Origin: JAGLQA01 sp023135565
GTDB taxonomy: Bacteria > Acidobacteriota > Aminicenantia > UBA2199
Reading direction: 5' to 3'
Assembly: GCA_030639305.1 (NCBI GenBank)
Contig: DAOWCY010000090.1
Location: 1-27,049 of the forward strand
DNA: 27,049 bases
The notes under the pieces are model-generated. The model saw nothing but the letters and a program-made list of their open reading frames with translations. It was not told where the DNA came from and did no database searches. Positions 20,164-27,049 of this stretch are shown here, in pieces (within the stretch, counting starts at the first letter, position 1; each line of letters starts with the position of its first letter). The translations under genes were made by a program, and so were the position numbers.

Positions 20164-22092
20164 TTATTTCTTAAGCTTGACTTTTTTGACGTAAGATAGA
20201 GCGCCGCCTGCTTTAACGATGTCGATTTCCCGCTTAGTTAAAGGATGAAGCGCAGTATAAGTCTTGTTTTTACTCTTATCGGCGACTGCAATTTTGCCGC
20301 TCTCGATGCTGCTGAGGTCCAATTGCAGCAGGTCGTCCCGGTCAATGGCGGCATAATCTTCCGGGTTCTCGAAAGTTAAAGGCAGGATGCCGAAGTTAAT
20401 CAGGTTGGCCAGGTGGATGCGGGCAAAACTTTTTACCAGTACGGCCCGGATGCCTAAGTACATGGGCGCCAATGCAGCGTGCTCGCGACTGGAACCCTGG
20501 CCGTAATTTTCACCGCCTACGATGACGCCGGTACCGGCTTCCTGCGCCCTTGCCGGGAAGGTGGGGTCGATGACTTCGAATACATGTTGGGAAATTTTGG
20601 GGATATTGGAGCGTAAGGGAAGGATTTTAGCGCCGGCCGGCATAATGTGGTCCGTGGTAATGTCATCCTCTACTTTGAGGATTACCCGGGCTGCAAATTT
20701 ATCCGGGATGCCTTCGTTTATGGGCAGGGGCTGGATGTTCGGCCCCCTGAGAACTGCGGCGCTGCCCGGGTCTTCGGCAGGGGCCAGGATCATAGAGTCG
20801 TCGATGGGGAATTTGGCATTAACGTCCACCTGCGGCGCGGCGATGCCTAAATCCGCGGGGAGACTAATTTTCCCGGTTAAGGCGGCGGCTGTGGCCACTT
20901 CCGGTGAACAGAGGTAAGCCATGGCGCTTTTGGTGCCTGTGCGGCCTAAGAAATTGCGGTTAAAAGTTCTCAGGGAGACGCCTTCGGTACGCGGCGAGAA
21001 CCCCATGCCGATACAGGCTCCGCAGGAACTTTCCAGGATTCTTACCCCTGCTTCCAGGAGGATATCCAATTCGCCGGTCTGCACTAATTTTCTCAGTACT
21101 TGTTTCGATCCGGGCAGGAGTCCCATGGATACATCCGGGTGCACCCGTTTCCCTTTACACATTTGCGCTACGGTGGAAATGTCCTTGAAACTGGAATTGG
21201 TGCAGGAACCTACTACTACCTGGTTCACTTTCTTTCCTGCTATGTCTTTAACTTTTACCACCTGGTCGGGCATATGGGGCTGGGCAATCAGGGGTTCCAG
21301 GGTGGCGAGGTCGATCTCGACTCTCTCGTCATAAGCGGCGTCTTCATCGGCTTTAAGTTCCACCCATTGATCTTCCCGCTCCTGGATGGCCATAAAATGG
21401 CGGGTTTTTTCGTCGGAGGGGAATAAAGAAGTAGTAGCTCCCAATTCGGCTCCCATGTTGGTAATGGTTGCTCTTTCAGGTACTGTTAAGGCTGCCGCCC
21501 CGGGGCCGGTGTATTCCATCACTCTGCCGACGCCGCCTTTGACTGTCAGGCGTCTTAACACTTCCAGGATAATATCCTTGGCGCTGACAAAAGGATTTAA
21601 TGTCCCGAAAAGATGGATTTTCACTACTTTGGGCATGGTTAAGAAAAAAGGTTCCCCGGCCATGGCCAGGGCCACATCGAGTCCCCCGGCGCCCATAGCC
21701 AGCATACCCAGCCCTCCGGCAGTGGGAGTGTGGGAATCGGAACCGATCAAGGTTTTGCCCGGTATGCCGAAACGTTCTAAGTTGACCTGGTGACAGATGC
21801 CGTTGCCCGGTTTGGAGAAATGGATGCCGTGTTTGGCTGCGATGCTCTTTAAAAAGGCATGGTCATCGGCATTCATAAAACCGCTTTGCAGCATATTATG
21901 GTCAACATAAGAGACGGAGAGTTCGGTTTTGACCCGGGGTATTCCTAAGGCTTCGAATTGCAAATAAGCCATGGTCCCGGTGGCGTCCTGGGTTAAAGTG
22001 TGGTCGATTTTGATGGCGATTTTTTCGTCGGCTTTCATCTTGCCTTCTATCAGGTGATTTTCTAAAATTTTCTGCGTGATATTTTTACCCAT
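20164..22092 (-). CDS. Aconitate hydratase, Aquifex-type
   Basis: The 642-residue enzyme converts citrate to isocitrate in the TCA cycle or glutamate synthesis. The Fe-S ligands are Cys297 (VVGSCTNSSF), Cys357 and Cys360 (SSCGACIGMGF). Other active-site blocks are DHTLTQDATGT, GSDSHTPTAGGLG and the C-terminal swivel ITTDHIMPAGAKI, then GENYGQGSSREHAAL. Its length fits the putative Aquifex-type aconitase rather than the about 890-residue AcnA. AAGGAG lies 7 bases before the ATG. A long structured leader and a strong promoter lie upstream (22093-22276). It is not next to other TCA genes here. Confidence 0.95.
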   Translation of the reverse strand: MGKNITQKILENHLIEGKMKADEKIAIKIDHTLTQDATGTMAYLQFEALGIPRVKTELSVSYVDHNMLQSGFMNADDHAFLKSIAAKHGIHFSKPGNGICHQVNLERFGIPGKTLIGSDSHTPTAGGLGMLAMGAGGLDVALAMAGEPFFLTMPKVVKIHLFGTLNPFVSAKDIILEVLRRLTVKGGVGRVMEYTGPGAAALTVPERATITNMGAELGATTSLFPSDEKTRHFMAIQEREDQWVELKADEDAAYDERVEIDLATLEPLIAQPHMPDQVVKVKDIAGKKVNQVVVGSCTNSSFKDISTVAQMCKGKRVHPDVSMGLLPGSKQVLRKLVQTGELDILLEAGVRILESSCGACIGMGFSPRTEGVSLRTFNRNFLGRTGTKSAMAYLCSPEVATAAALTGKISLPADLGIAAPQVDVNAKFPIDDSMILAPAEDPGSAAVLRGPNIQPLPINEGIPDKFAARVILKVEDDITTDHIMPAGAKILPLRSNIPKISQHVFEVIDPTFPARAQEAGTGVIVGGENYGQGSSREHAALAPMYLGIRAVLVKSFARIHLANLINFGILPLTFENPEDYAAIDRDDLLQLDLSSIESGKIAVADKSKNKTYTALHPLTKREIDIVKAGGALSYVKKVKLKK

Positions 22093-22240
22093 ACGCTAAC
22101 TCCTTTAGTTTTTTTTGCAGCCTAATTTGCCACTACATGGCGGTAACGAACAACGTGTTGTACATATTTCGAATTCCCACCCTTAGGTGGCTTTTGTTTC
22201 AAGTTTAGTCTTGAAACAAACACTCTAATACTGCCGCATG
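22093..22240 (-). promoter_or_regulatory. Structured 5' leader of the aconitase gene
   Basis: The predicted 5' leader is about 150 bases long. On the minus strand it contains the 11-bp hairpin TTTGTTTCAAG/CTTGAAACAAA (22193-22203 with 22210-22220, loop of 6). It also contains CCACC/GGTGG (22177-22190) and ACAAC/GTTGT (22150-22161). It may control stability or translation. No known riboswitch class is recognised. Confidence 0.55.
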
Positions 22241-22247
22241 AAGGTAT

Positions 22248-22276
22248 AGTATAGCCTTATAGAAAATAGTTGTCAA
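22248..22276 (-). promoter_or_regulatory. Strong sigma70 promoter of aconitase with inverted repeat over -35
   Basis: On the minus strand TTGACA (22276-22271) and TATACT (22253-22248) are exactly 17 bases apart. An inverted repeat GTTGTC/GACAAC spans the -35 box (about 22269-22291), so a repressor or activator may bind here. Confidence 0.88.
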
Positions 22277-22307
22277 GTTTTTTCGACAACCTGAATTTCC
22301 TATCGAT

Positions 22308-22412
22308 TTGCCTCCGGCGGCCCTGCCGGGGGCCAAACTTTTGAAAAAGTTTGAACAAAACTTTTGTTTAAAAAAGCGAAAAGCCCCCTACAAAAGCTTT
22401 GAATTTTTCGTT
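22308..22412 (-). repeat. Dispersed repeat, family A, intact copy
   Basis: It is the nearly exact inverse of 1-107: TTGCCTCCGGCGGCCCTGCC, GGGGGCCAAACTTTTG, TTTGAACAAAACTTTTG and finally CCCCCTACAAAAGCTTTG. A second partial copy (TTCAAAAAAGTTTGAACAAA) follows at 22437-22465. These fill the gap between aconitase and the FHA operon. Confidence 0.9.
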
Positions 22413-22519
22413 GGGGGCCAGCGGCACACCGCACCTTCAAAAAAGTTTGAACAAAACTTTTGTTGAGTGAGAAGCACCCCTTATCGGCTCCCTACGCTGC
22501 GGGGGAAAAAAGTAAGCAC

Positions 22520-22548
22520 TTGACTTTTTTTTCTTGAAATGATAAAGT
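22520..22548 (+). promoter_or_regulatory. Sigma70 promoter of the FHA/PP2C/kinase operon
   Basis: TTGACT (22520-22525) and TAAAGT (22543-22548) are 17 bases apart, with a T-rich spacer. Both fit the consensus well, and the operon starts 140 bases downstream. Confidence 0.78.
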
Positions 22549-22559
22549 TTATCCATGAG

Positions 22560-22672
22560 AGACGCCGAATTATATATAGGTTTTGCCAGGGGGACAACAG
22601 CCGCACCTGTCTGCGTGCGGGTACGCACAGGCAAACCCTATGAGGGGCCTGGGAACAGCATAGGCCGGTATT
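22560..22672 (+). promoter_or_regulatory. Structured leader of the FHA operon
   Basis: The leader folds by eye into an outer stem GGTTTTGCC/GGCAAACC (22579-22587 with 22630-22637), an inner hairpin CCTGT..GCGT/ACGC..ACAGG (22606-22631), and GGCCT/AGGCC (22646-22666). TAAGGAG follows before the ATG. It may be a new regulatory leader or a decayed repeat; the class is unknown. Confidence 0.45.
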
Positions 22673-22687
22673 TTAAGGAGCAGTGTC

Positions 22688-23251
22688 ATGGCGATTTGTC
22701 CAAATTGCGGTAAAGAGAAAACAGCAGTATATACCTCCTGCCCGAGCTGCGACCCGGGCGCAGACAAAACCGTCCTGGAAAACGAAAGACCGGGACATTC
22801 AGCCCTGGAACCGGGGTTCGCTCCAACAATCGTGGAAGAAGAAGCACCGGACAAAACAGTGCTGGAAGACTTCGCCGGTAGAACCCGCATCGATACGGCA
22901 GCGGACGCAGTTTTCAAACCTGCACCGGCGGGTGAATTGCCGCCCTTTTTTGCCTGGATAGTATTTATAGACGAAGAGGGCCTGCCGGTTTACAATACCC
23001 GCTTAAAAAAAGAAAAAAATATTATCGGCAGCGATGAGCAGGCTGCTGTCCGGGTTAGCGCCGATTTTGTTTCCCGGCTCCATGCCCTGCTCTATTTCGA
23101 TGAGGAAGACTTCTATATTTCCGACTTAGGTTCCACTAACGGCACCTTCTTGAATGGCCGGCAGGTCAAGAAAGAGGTTTTGCTCGATGGAGACTCCCTG
23201 CGCATCGGCCGGCAGGAGATGATCTTTAAACAGGTAAAAAGGAGCTTGTAG
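22688..23251 (+). CDS. Zinc-ribbon FHA-domain protein
   Basis: The 187-residue protein starts with a short zinc ribbon (C4-PN-C7 and C18-PS-C21). A low-complexity acidic linker (22-80) follows, then a C-terminal FHA domain (about 111-182) that binds phosphothreonine. Its motifs are NIIGS (GR replaced by GS), SADFVSRLHALLYF and DLGSTNGTFLNGRQV. The linker repeats the KTVLE-type motif: DKTVLEN (T28), PTIVEE (T47) and DKTVLED (T57). These are likely kinase targets, because a Ser/Thr kinase and phosphatase follow in the operon. A role as the kinase's substrate and phospho-switch adaptor (like GarA or OdhI) is inferred. TAAGGAG precedes the ATG. Confidence 0.88.
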   Translation: MAICPNCGKEKTAVYTSCPSCDPGADKTVLENERPGHSALEPGFAPTIVEEEAPDKTVLEDFAGRTRIDTAADAVFKPAPAGELPPFFAWIVFIDEEGLPVYNTRLKKEKNIIGSDEQAAVRVSADFVSRLHALLYFDEEDFYISDLGSTNGTFLNGRQVKKEVLLDGDSLRIGRQEMIFKQVKRSL

Positions 23252-23267
23252 ACGGAAGAGGTAAATA

Positions 23268-23630
23268 ATGACCGAAAAAACAATCGTTCAGGATGAAAGA
23301 GAGTTAAGAGGCTGGTTAGTAGTTTTAAGCGGGGAGTGGCGCGGGAAAGATTTTCCTCTTTTTGCCGGTAGGAATAGCGCCGGTTCCAGTCACGATGCCG
23401 GTATTTACCTGCCTGATGAGGGGATCGAGTTTTTTCATTTTAGTATTCGCTGTGAAGACGATGCCGTCTACCTTACGGACTTAGACAGCCACTGCGGCGT
23501 ATACATAGACCAGGTAAGGATTTACAGGGGAAAAATCGCCGACGAGACCATTTTTGAAACCGCGGGTATCGCATTCCTAATTAAGCACTTACAGTTAGCG
23601 GTTGACCCGCCGAAGAGGGAGGCGGCCTGA
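23268..23630 (+). CDS. Degenerate FHA-like protein
   Basis: The 120-residue product keeps the FHA strand order (WLVVLSGEWRGKDFPLFAGR, then HFSIRCEDDAVYLTDL, then CGVYIDQVRIY). It loses parts of the phosphothreonine pocket: the usual SRxHA is FFHFSI, and STNGTFLNG is SHCGVYIDQ. It may thus bind a partner without phosphothreonine. The N-terminus has another KTIVQDE motif (T5) like those in the preceding protein. It starts 16 bases after that gene, and its stop codon overlaps the PP2C start (TGATG). Confidence 0.78.
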   Translation: MTEKTIVQDERELRGWLVVLSGEWRGKDFPLFAGRNSAGSSHDAGIYLPDEGIEFFHFSIRCEDDAVYLTDLDSHCGVYIDQVRIYRGKIADETIFETAGIAFLIKHLQLAVDPPKREAA

Positions 23631-24757
23631 TGAAGTTGTCTTATGCCACCGGGACCGATATCGGGAATGTCAGGGCCAAAAACGAGGACTATTTTTTCGC
23701 CGGTAAAATCAAAAACGATGAGTACCTTTTTATAGTGGCGGACGGCATGGGCGGCCATAAGTCCGGCGAGGTAGCCAGTTACACAGCAGTTACCGCTTTT
23801 GTAAAAGAGATAAAAAAAAGCAGCGCGGAAGACATCGAGGCGGAACTAAAACGCATCCTGCTTAAAGTAAATAGTCTCCTTCTTAAGGAATCGACGAAGA
23901 GCACAAAAAATAGGGGCATGGGCACCACCCTATCGGTGCTTTATGTCAAAGAGGAAAACGCTTATATCGCCCATATAGGAGACAGCCGCATCTACAGTTA
24001 TACAGCGGCAGGCGCAGCCGGGCCCCACTCCGTGGGACAACCTCCGGCTTCCGGCATTCAGCCTTCGGCAAACGGGCCTCAACGAACTCTAAGGGACTTA
24101 ACTCCGGCAGAGGGGGTTAACACACCCCGTCCGCTGCGCGACCACCTCCCGGCAAGTCTCAAAGAGGGGAAAAACACAGGACCGGTACTGGAACAACTGA
24201 CGGAAGACCATTCCCTGGTGGGGAAGTTCGTCAGGGATGGTTTTATCACCAAAGAGCAGGCCCTGACCCACCCCAAACGGAACGTTTTGTATCAATCTGT
24301 GGGTTTAAAACAAAATATCAACGTACAAACAGTAGGCCCTATACCGCTGTACCGGGGCCGGAAATTCCTGCTTTGCTCCGACGGCCTGAATAACGAGATA
24401 ACGGACGCCGGGATCGAGAAGTTTTTGCAGCTCAAGTCCAGCGAATCCGCTGCCGAGGGTTTAATAAAAAAAGCCAAAACCGGCAGAGGCGGGGACAATA
24501 TCACGGTAATCGTTGTTTCCACGGAAAAAGATGAAACGAAGTCCCTGACAGATACGGTAAAAATCGCTGCCCTAACAAAAGGCAGGAAACGCAGTATTAT
24601 CTATTTTTTATTATCGATCCTGTTGATCCTGCTGCTGTTAGTGATTGTTTTTTTATTGATTGCCGAAGTGCGCAAAGATTCCGGCGGCACCGCTGAGGAC
24701 AACTCGCCGGGCGCCCCGCAGACAGCCATCGTAGACGACCGGGAGAATCGAGGATGA
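23630..24757 (+). CDS. Membrane-anchored PP2C-type Ser/Thr phosphatase with an in-frame insert
   Basis: PP2C phosphatases reverse kinase phosphorylation using two metal ions. The 375-residue protein has TGTDIGNVRAKNEDYFF (7-23), DGMGGH (38-43), GDSR (117-120), TEDHS (191-195), SDGL (250-253) and GGDN (287-290). It then has one membrane helix (about 324-344) and a short outside tail. Between IYSY and VLEQLTEDH, where the family has only a few residues, lie about 60 extra residues rich in Gly, Ala, Pro and Ser (125-186). This insert looks like repeat DNA. It should sit on a surface loop, so the enzyme may still work. It is coupled to both neighbours by start/stop overlap. Confidence 0.93.
   Translation: MKLSYATGTDIGNVRAKNEDYFFAGKIKNDEYLFIVADGMGGHKSGEVASYTAVTAFVKEIKKSSAEDIEAELKRILLKVNSLLLKESTKSTKNRGMGTTLSVLYVKEENAYIAHIGDSRIYSYTAAGAAGPHSVGQPPASGIQPSANGPQRTLRDLTPAEGVNTPRPLRDHLPASLKEGKNTGPVLEQLTEDHSLVGKFVRDGFITKEQALTHPKRNVLYQSVGLKQNINVQTVGPIPLYRGRKFLLCSDGLNNEITDAGIEKFLQLKSSESAAEGLIKKAKTGRGGDNITVIVVSTEKDETKSLTDTVKIAALTKGRKRSIIYFLLSILLILLLLVIVFLLIAEVRKDSGGTAEDNSPGAPQTAIVDDRENRG
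24005..24180 (+). repeat. Repeat-like in-frame insert in the PP2C gene
   Basis: The DNA is much more GC-rich and palindromic than the flanks: GGCCCCACTCCGTGGG, CTTCCGGC, TTAACACACCCCG (24117-24129) and GTCCGCTGCGC. TAACACACCCCG is shared with 20067-20090. It keeps the reading frame. I infer insertion of a dispersed palindromic unit. Confidence 0.5.
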
Positions 24758-25878
24758 ACTGCATGGAAGAACAGGTTTTAGGCAATTACCGGGTATTAAA
24801 AAAAATAGGCTCGGGCGGTATGGGTTCTGTATACTTAGCCCGGGACACCGGGTTAGAGCGGGAGGTAGTGGTGAAAATCATTTCGCCCCAACTGGCCCGC
24901 AGCCCGAAACTAATGGCCCGTTTCCGTGTGGAAGCCATTGCCCAGGCCAGGCTTAATCACCCCAATATCGTCACTATCCATTCTTTCGAGCAGCAGGGGG
25001 ATACCTATTTTATCGTGATGGAGTATGTGCCCGGGAAAACCCTCAACAACATTACGGGAAAGCAGGAAAAACTGCCTGTAGAACAGGCGCTGGGTTTATT
25101 TTCCCAGGCCCTGGAAGGCATCGCTTATGCCCACTGCCAGGGGGTGCTGCACCGGGACATTAAACCGGCTAATATTTTCGTGACGCCGGAAGGACGGCTT
25201 AAGATCGGTGATTTCGGTATAGCCAAAGTATCGGGCATCGACGGTTTAACCCGCAGCGGTACGACTATGGGCACCCTGCTCTATGCATCGCCGGAGCAAA
25301 TCCGCGGCGAAAAGGTGGGGCCGGGCACGGATATTTATTCTTTAGGCGTCACCCTCTATGAGATGTTGACCGGGGTGCAGCCTTTCAAAAGCGGTTCCGG
25401 TTCCGACTATGAAATCCAGCAAGCTCACCTGGAAAAGATGCCCGGCGGTCCTGCCGCTTTGAACCGGGCCATCTCCTCCGCTTTAGATGCGGTGATTATG
25501 CGGAGTCTATCGAAAGACCAGGCTGCCCGGTTCCGGGATGCCGCAGCTTTCCGCCGGGCCTTAGAAAAGGCGGCGCAGTGGGAAAAAAAACCGGGTTTCC
25601 TCTCCCGCGGCGGCGCGGGCGGTTCGCCTTTAGAGGCGGTAAAGGCGAGAATAAAAGCTGCGCCTGGATTTAAAAATATAAAGATAAGAGAGCGTTTAAA
25701 GAATATAAGCAGCGCCGGAATTTTCAAGACCTTAAAAGAATCCGCGGGCAGGGCGGTGGATTTTTTTAAAGCGGACGGAGGGGATGCGTCTTTAGAAGAA
25801 AATCGCAAGCGGACGCTTTTGCTTATATTAATACCGTTATTAATTCTTTTGTTGGTGATTGCTGCGGTTTCTCTTTAG
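24754..25878 (+). CDS. Serine/threonine protein kinase, Hanks-type, with C-terminal membrane helix
   Basis: The 374-residue protein has the full Hanks kinase set: glycine loop IGSGGMGSVY (18-27), catalytic Lys41 (VVVKII), HRDIKPANI (133-141), DFGIAK (153-158) and an activation loop with TRSGTTMGT (166-174), with YASPEQI replacing APE. A basic linker (275-350) leads to one membrane helix (354-373), with almost nothing beyond it. So no outside sensor domain is seen, and input may come through the FHA proteins or dimer contacts. The ATG overlaps the PP2C stop (ATGA). A second ATG at 24763 has GAGG at good spacing and may be the real start. It likely phosphorylates the Thr motifs of the FHA proteins. 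Confidence 0.95.
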   Translation: MNCMEEQVLGNYRVLKKIGSGGMGSVYLARDTGLEREVVVKIISPQLARSPKLMARFRVEAIAQARLNHPNIVTIHSFEQQGDTYFIVMEYVPGKTLNNITGKQEKLPVEQALGLFSQALEGIAYAHCQGVLHRDIKPANIFVTPEGRLKIGDFGIAKVSGIDGLTRSGTTMGTLLYASPEQIRGEKVGPGTDIYSLGVTLYEMLTGVQPFKSGSGSDYEIQQAHLEKMPGGPAALNRAISSALDAVIMRSLSKDQAARFRDAAAFRRALEKAAQWEKKPGFLSRGGAGGSPLEAVKARIKAAPGFKNIKIRERLKNISSAGIFKTLKESAGRAVDFFKADGGDASLEENRKRTLLLILIPLLILLLVIAAVSL

Positions 25879-25971
25879 CGCAGTTTTTACTTATGAAATA
25901 ATTTGTGAAAATACCTGGAGAAAAGATGGCAAGACATGACCTGAAACACACCTGGAATTGTCTGATAATTA

Positions 25972-26757
25972 TTAACTAATTTTTTTGTCGTTGTGGGATG
26001 GCTGCCGACGCTGTTTCGCCGGGTCCAAAAGGTTCATATAATTGCTGATTTCGTGTCCTTTACCTGCAGGCAGCATGACCTGCCCTGCTACCGGGCAGTA
26101 AGGTCGCCCCTTAACCATAAGATTTAAATACTTGTTGATCATGCGAACAAACAAATCATTGGGGTCTAAGTAATGTTTGCCGGTAAACTCTTTCGCCAGG
26201 GCGTCAAAGCTTTTTTTAAAAGATTTGTCCCCAATATAAGAACCGCCGAAAGTGTAAAGGCCGGGCTTGCACTTCTTGAATAACCGGTTTCGCCGGGTAT
26301 CGTATGCAGCCAGGGAAGCTAAAGCAGCGCCCAGGCTGTGCCCGGTAAAATACAATTTAATGTTTTCCGCCGGATTTTCCCGGTGAAAAGAAAAGATTAT
26401 ATTCTCCAACCTGTCGAATATTCCCGGTTTCACACTCTGCCAGGCCGCCAAATAATTTTGACACACTTTGATGTTTTTCCATATTATCAGCCAGCTTTTG
26501 GTAAAACCGCGTATAAAATCGGTCAACTCCCGGCAGCCGCGAAACGCGACCACGATTTCCCGGGTCCCCGGAGCATAGATGATGAATCCCTGGGTGCTGG
26601 TGCCTATATCTTCAAAAAAGTTCTCTTTTTCAAATTTCCAGGGACTTTTCGCCCGGCCGAATAATTCTTGTAGGAAAGCCGGGTCTTCGTAGGCATAATT
26701 GCAGCATCGAGCCAACCAGTGGGGGCGCTCGTTATCCTGGATAATGTCAGCGTTCAT
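25972..26757 (-). CDS. Class 3 lipase-like alpha/beta hydrolase
   Basis: The 261-residue protein belongs to the Lipase_3 group. The nucleophile elbow is FTGHSLGAALASLAAY (Ser about 147), with a likely acid in HYLDPNDLFVRM and His in GHEISNYMNLL. The strand IVVAFRGCRELTDFIRGF is typical of the family's oxyanion region. No signal peptide or membrane helix is seen, so it is probably cytosolic or held at a membrane by a partner. The substrate is not known. GAGG lies 6 bases before the ATG. It is convergent with the kinase gene. Confidence 0.88.
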   Translation of the reverse strand: MNADIIQDNERPHWLARCCNYAYEDPAFLQELFGRAKSPWKFEKENFFEDIGTSTQGFIIYAPGTREIVVAFRGCRELTDFIRGFTKSWLIIWKNIKVCQNYLAAWQSVKPGIFDRLENIIFSFHRENPAENIKLYFTGHSLGAALASLAAYDTRRNRLFKKCKPGLYTFGGSYIGDKSFKKSFDALAKEFTGKHYLDPNDLFVRMINKYLNLMVKGRPYCPVAGQVMLPAGKGHEISNYMNLLDPAKQRRQPSHNDKKIS

Positions 26758-26828
26758 TCTTAACCTCTATATTAAAAACAACAAATCTTTTCCCGTTTCC
26801 CGGTAAAAGTTGTTCTTATCAAGATTAA

Positions 26829-26857
26829 ACAATATAATAATTAGAACTATTTGTCAA
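26829..26857 (-). promoter_or_regulatory. Sigma70 promoter of the lipase-like gene
   Basis: On the minus strand TTGACA (26857-26852) and TATTGT (26834-26829) are 17 bases apart. The gene starts about 70 bases downstream. Confidence 0.78.
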
Positions 26858-26881
26858 GAGGGAATTCTTCTATTTCTTTCC

Positions 26882-26902
26882 TTCGTTATTCGTTATTCGT
26901 TA
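26882..26902 (+). repeat. Heptanucleotide tandem repeat, three units
   Basis: TTCGTTA occurs three times head to tail, 9 bases before an IS end. It has the same TTCGNNN form as the five-unit array at 5440-5474. Confidence 0.82.
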
Positions 26903-26910
26903 TTAGCAGA

Positions 26911-27049
26911 GAGTGTAAAATATTCTGTGTAAATCTTACAGGAGTGTAAAATTATGTTAAAATATTCAACTTTGATTAAGGAGCTAAAATGACACAGAAT
27001 AGTCTATTGAACAAAGACGCACTTAGTCGTCTTGTAAAAGAAAAAGAGG
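26911..27049 (+). mobile_element. Left end of an IS256-like insertion sequence (runs off the window)
   Basis: The end GAGTGTAAAATATTCTGTGT then AAATC matches the relic end at 6933-6955 (minus strand) with 3 differences in 23 bases. GAGTGTAAAA is repeated at 26911 and 26942. GTGTAAA-type inverted ends are typical of IS256 elements. A transposase start follows at 26989. The right end is outside the window. Confidence 0.65.
26989..27049 (+). CDS. Transposase, probable IS256/Mutator type, N-terminus only
   Basis: Twenty codons are visible (MTQNSLLNKDALSRLVKEKE), preceded by AAGGAG at 6 bases. The opening resembles the N-terminal helix of many IS256 transposases, but 20 residues cannot prove it. 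The IS-like end 78 bases upstream supports the call. The gene continues past the window. Confidence 0.6.
   Translation, partial: MTQNSLLNKDALSRLVKEKE

Noticed and set aside
22093..22240. Known riboswitch upstream of aconitase
   Set aside because: The hairpins are clear but match no class that I can recall.
22620..22666. c-di-GMP-I riboswitch (ACGCACAGGCAAACC resembles its consensus)
   Set aside because: The GAAA-capped second stem and the GGGACGCAAAGCC part are not present in the right places. Only one arm matches, so I did not annotate it as a riboswitch.
25879..25971. Terminator between the kinase and lipase genes
   Set aside because: Only weak AT pairing and a T-run are visible, with no clear GC stem.
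1..27049. CRISPR array
   Set aside because: No regularly spaced 24-40 base repeat with unique spacers was seen. The repeats here are dispersed or short tandem.

Overview
The window looks like a chromosome segment of a diderm (Gram-negative-type) bacterium. It has a lipoprotein with a lipobox, an outer-membrane beta-barrel protein that ends in Phe, sigma70-like promoters and AGGAGG-type ribosome binding sites. The core block ispE - tRNA-Gln - prs - rplY - rpsF - rpsR - rplI - dnaB (minus strand) is a known order in Acidobacteriota-like and Desulfobacterota-like lineages. The dispersed repeats and long acidic ribosomal-protein tails make me think of Aminicenantes-like bacteria, but that is a weak inference from memory, not a measured placement. 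No ssb gene lies between rpsF and rpsR.

Layout. 1-2684: a secreted 600-residue protein and a small outer-membrane barrel (plus). 2685-4275: an AbiEi/AbiEii-type toxin-antitoxin pair (minus) with its promoter and inverted-repeat operator. 4286-6749: a GT2 glycosyltransferase, a GtrA-like membrane protein boxed in by inverted repeats, and a beta-solenoid lipoprotein (plus). 6827-8005: a decayed region with a transposase relic, a frameshifted copy of the 3' end of the next gene, and a RelE/RHH toxin-antitoxin pair. 8006-15025: an Fe-S protein and the replication/translation operon (minus). 15165-17161: an AlbA_2/GHKL ATPase with a SAVED-like C-terminus, followed 2 bases later by a group I intron-like ribozyme. 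17168-22276: diaminopropionate ammonia-lyase, an amidohydrolase and an Aquifex-type aconitase (minus). 22520-25878: a phosphosignalling operon, FHA - degenerate FHA - PP2C phosphatase - Ser/Thr kinase (plus). 25972-26857: a class 3 lipase (minus). 26911-end: the left end of an insertion sequence with the first 20 codons of a transposase.

The strongest unusual signals are: (1) an orphan group I ribozyme closed by an 11-bp inverted repeat, directly behind a three-domain ATPase/SAVED-like gene; (2) ispE reading completely through tRNA-Gln and carrying an in-frame TAA at its expected third codon; (3) bL25 (rplY) cut from its own acidic tail by one in-frame TAA; (4) a mosaic dispersed repeat family that ends in GGAGG, seems to supply ribosome binding sites to neighbours, and resembles an in-frame insert in the PP2C gene; (5) repeated KT[VI]xx[ED]-type candidate phosphothreonine motifs in the FHA proteins beside the kinase.
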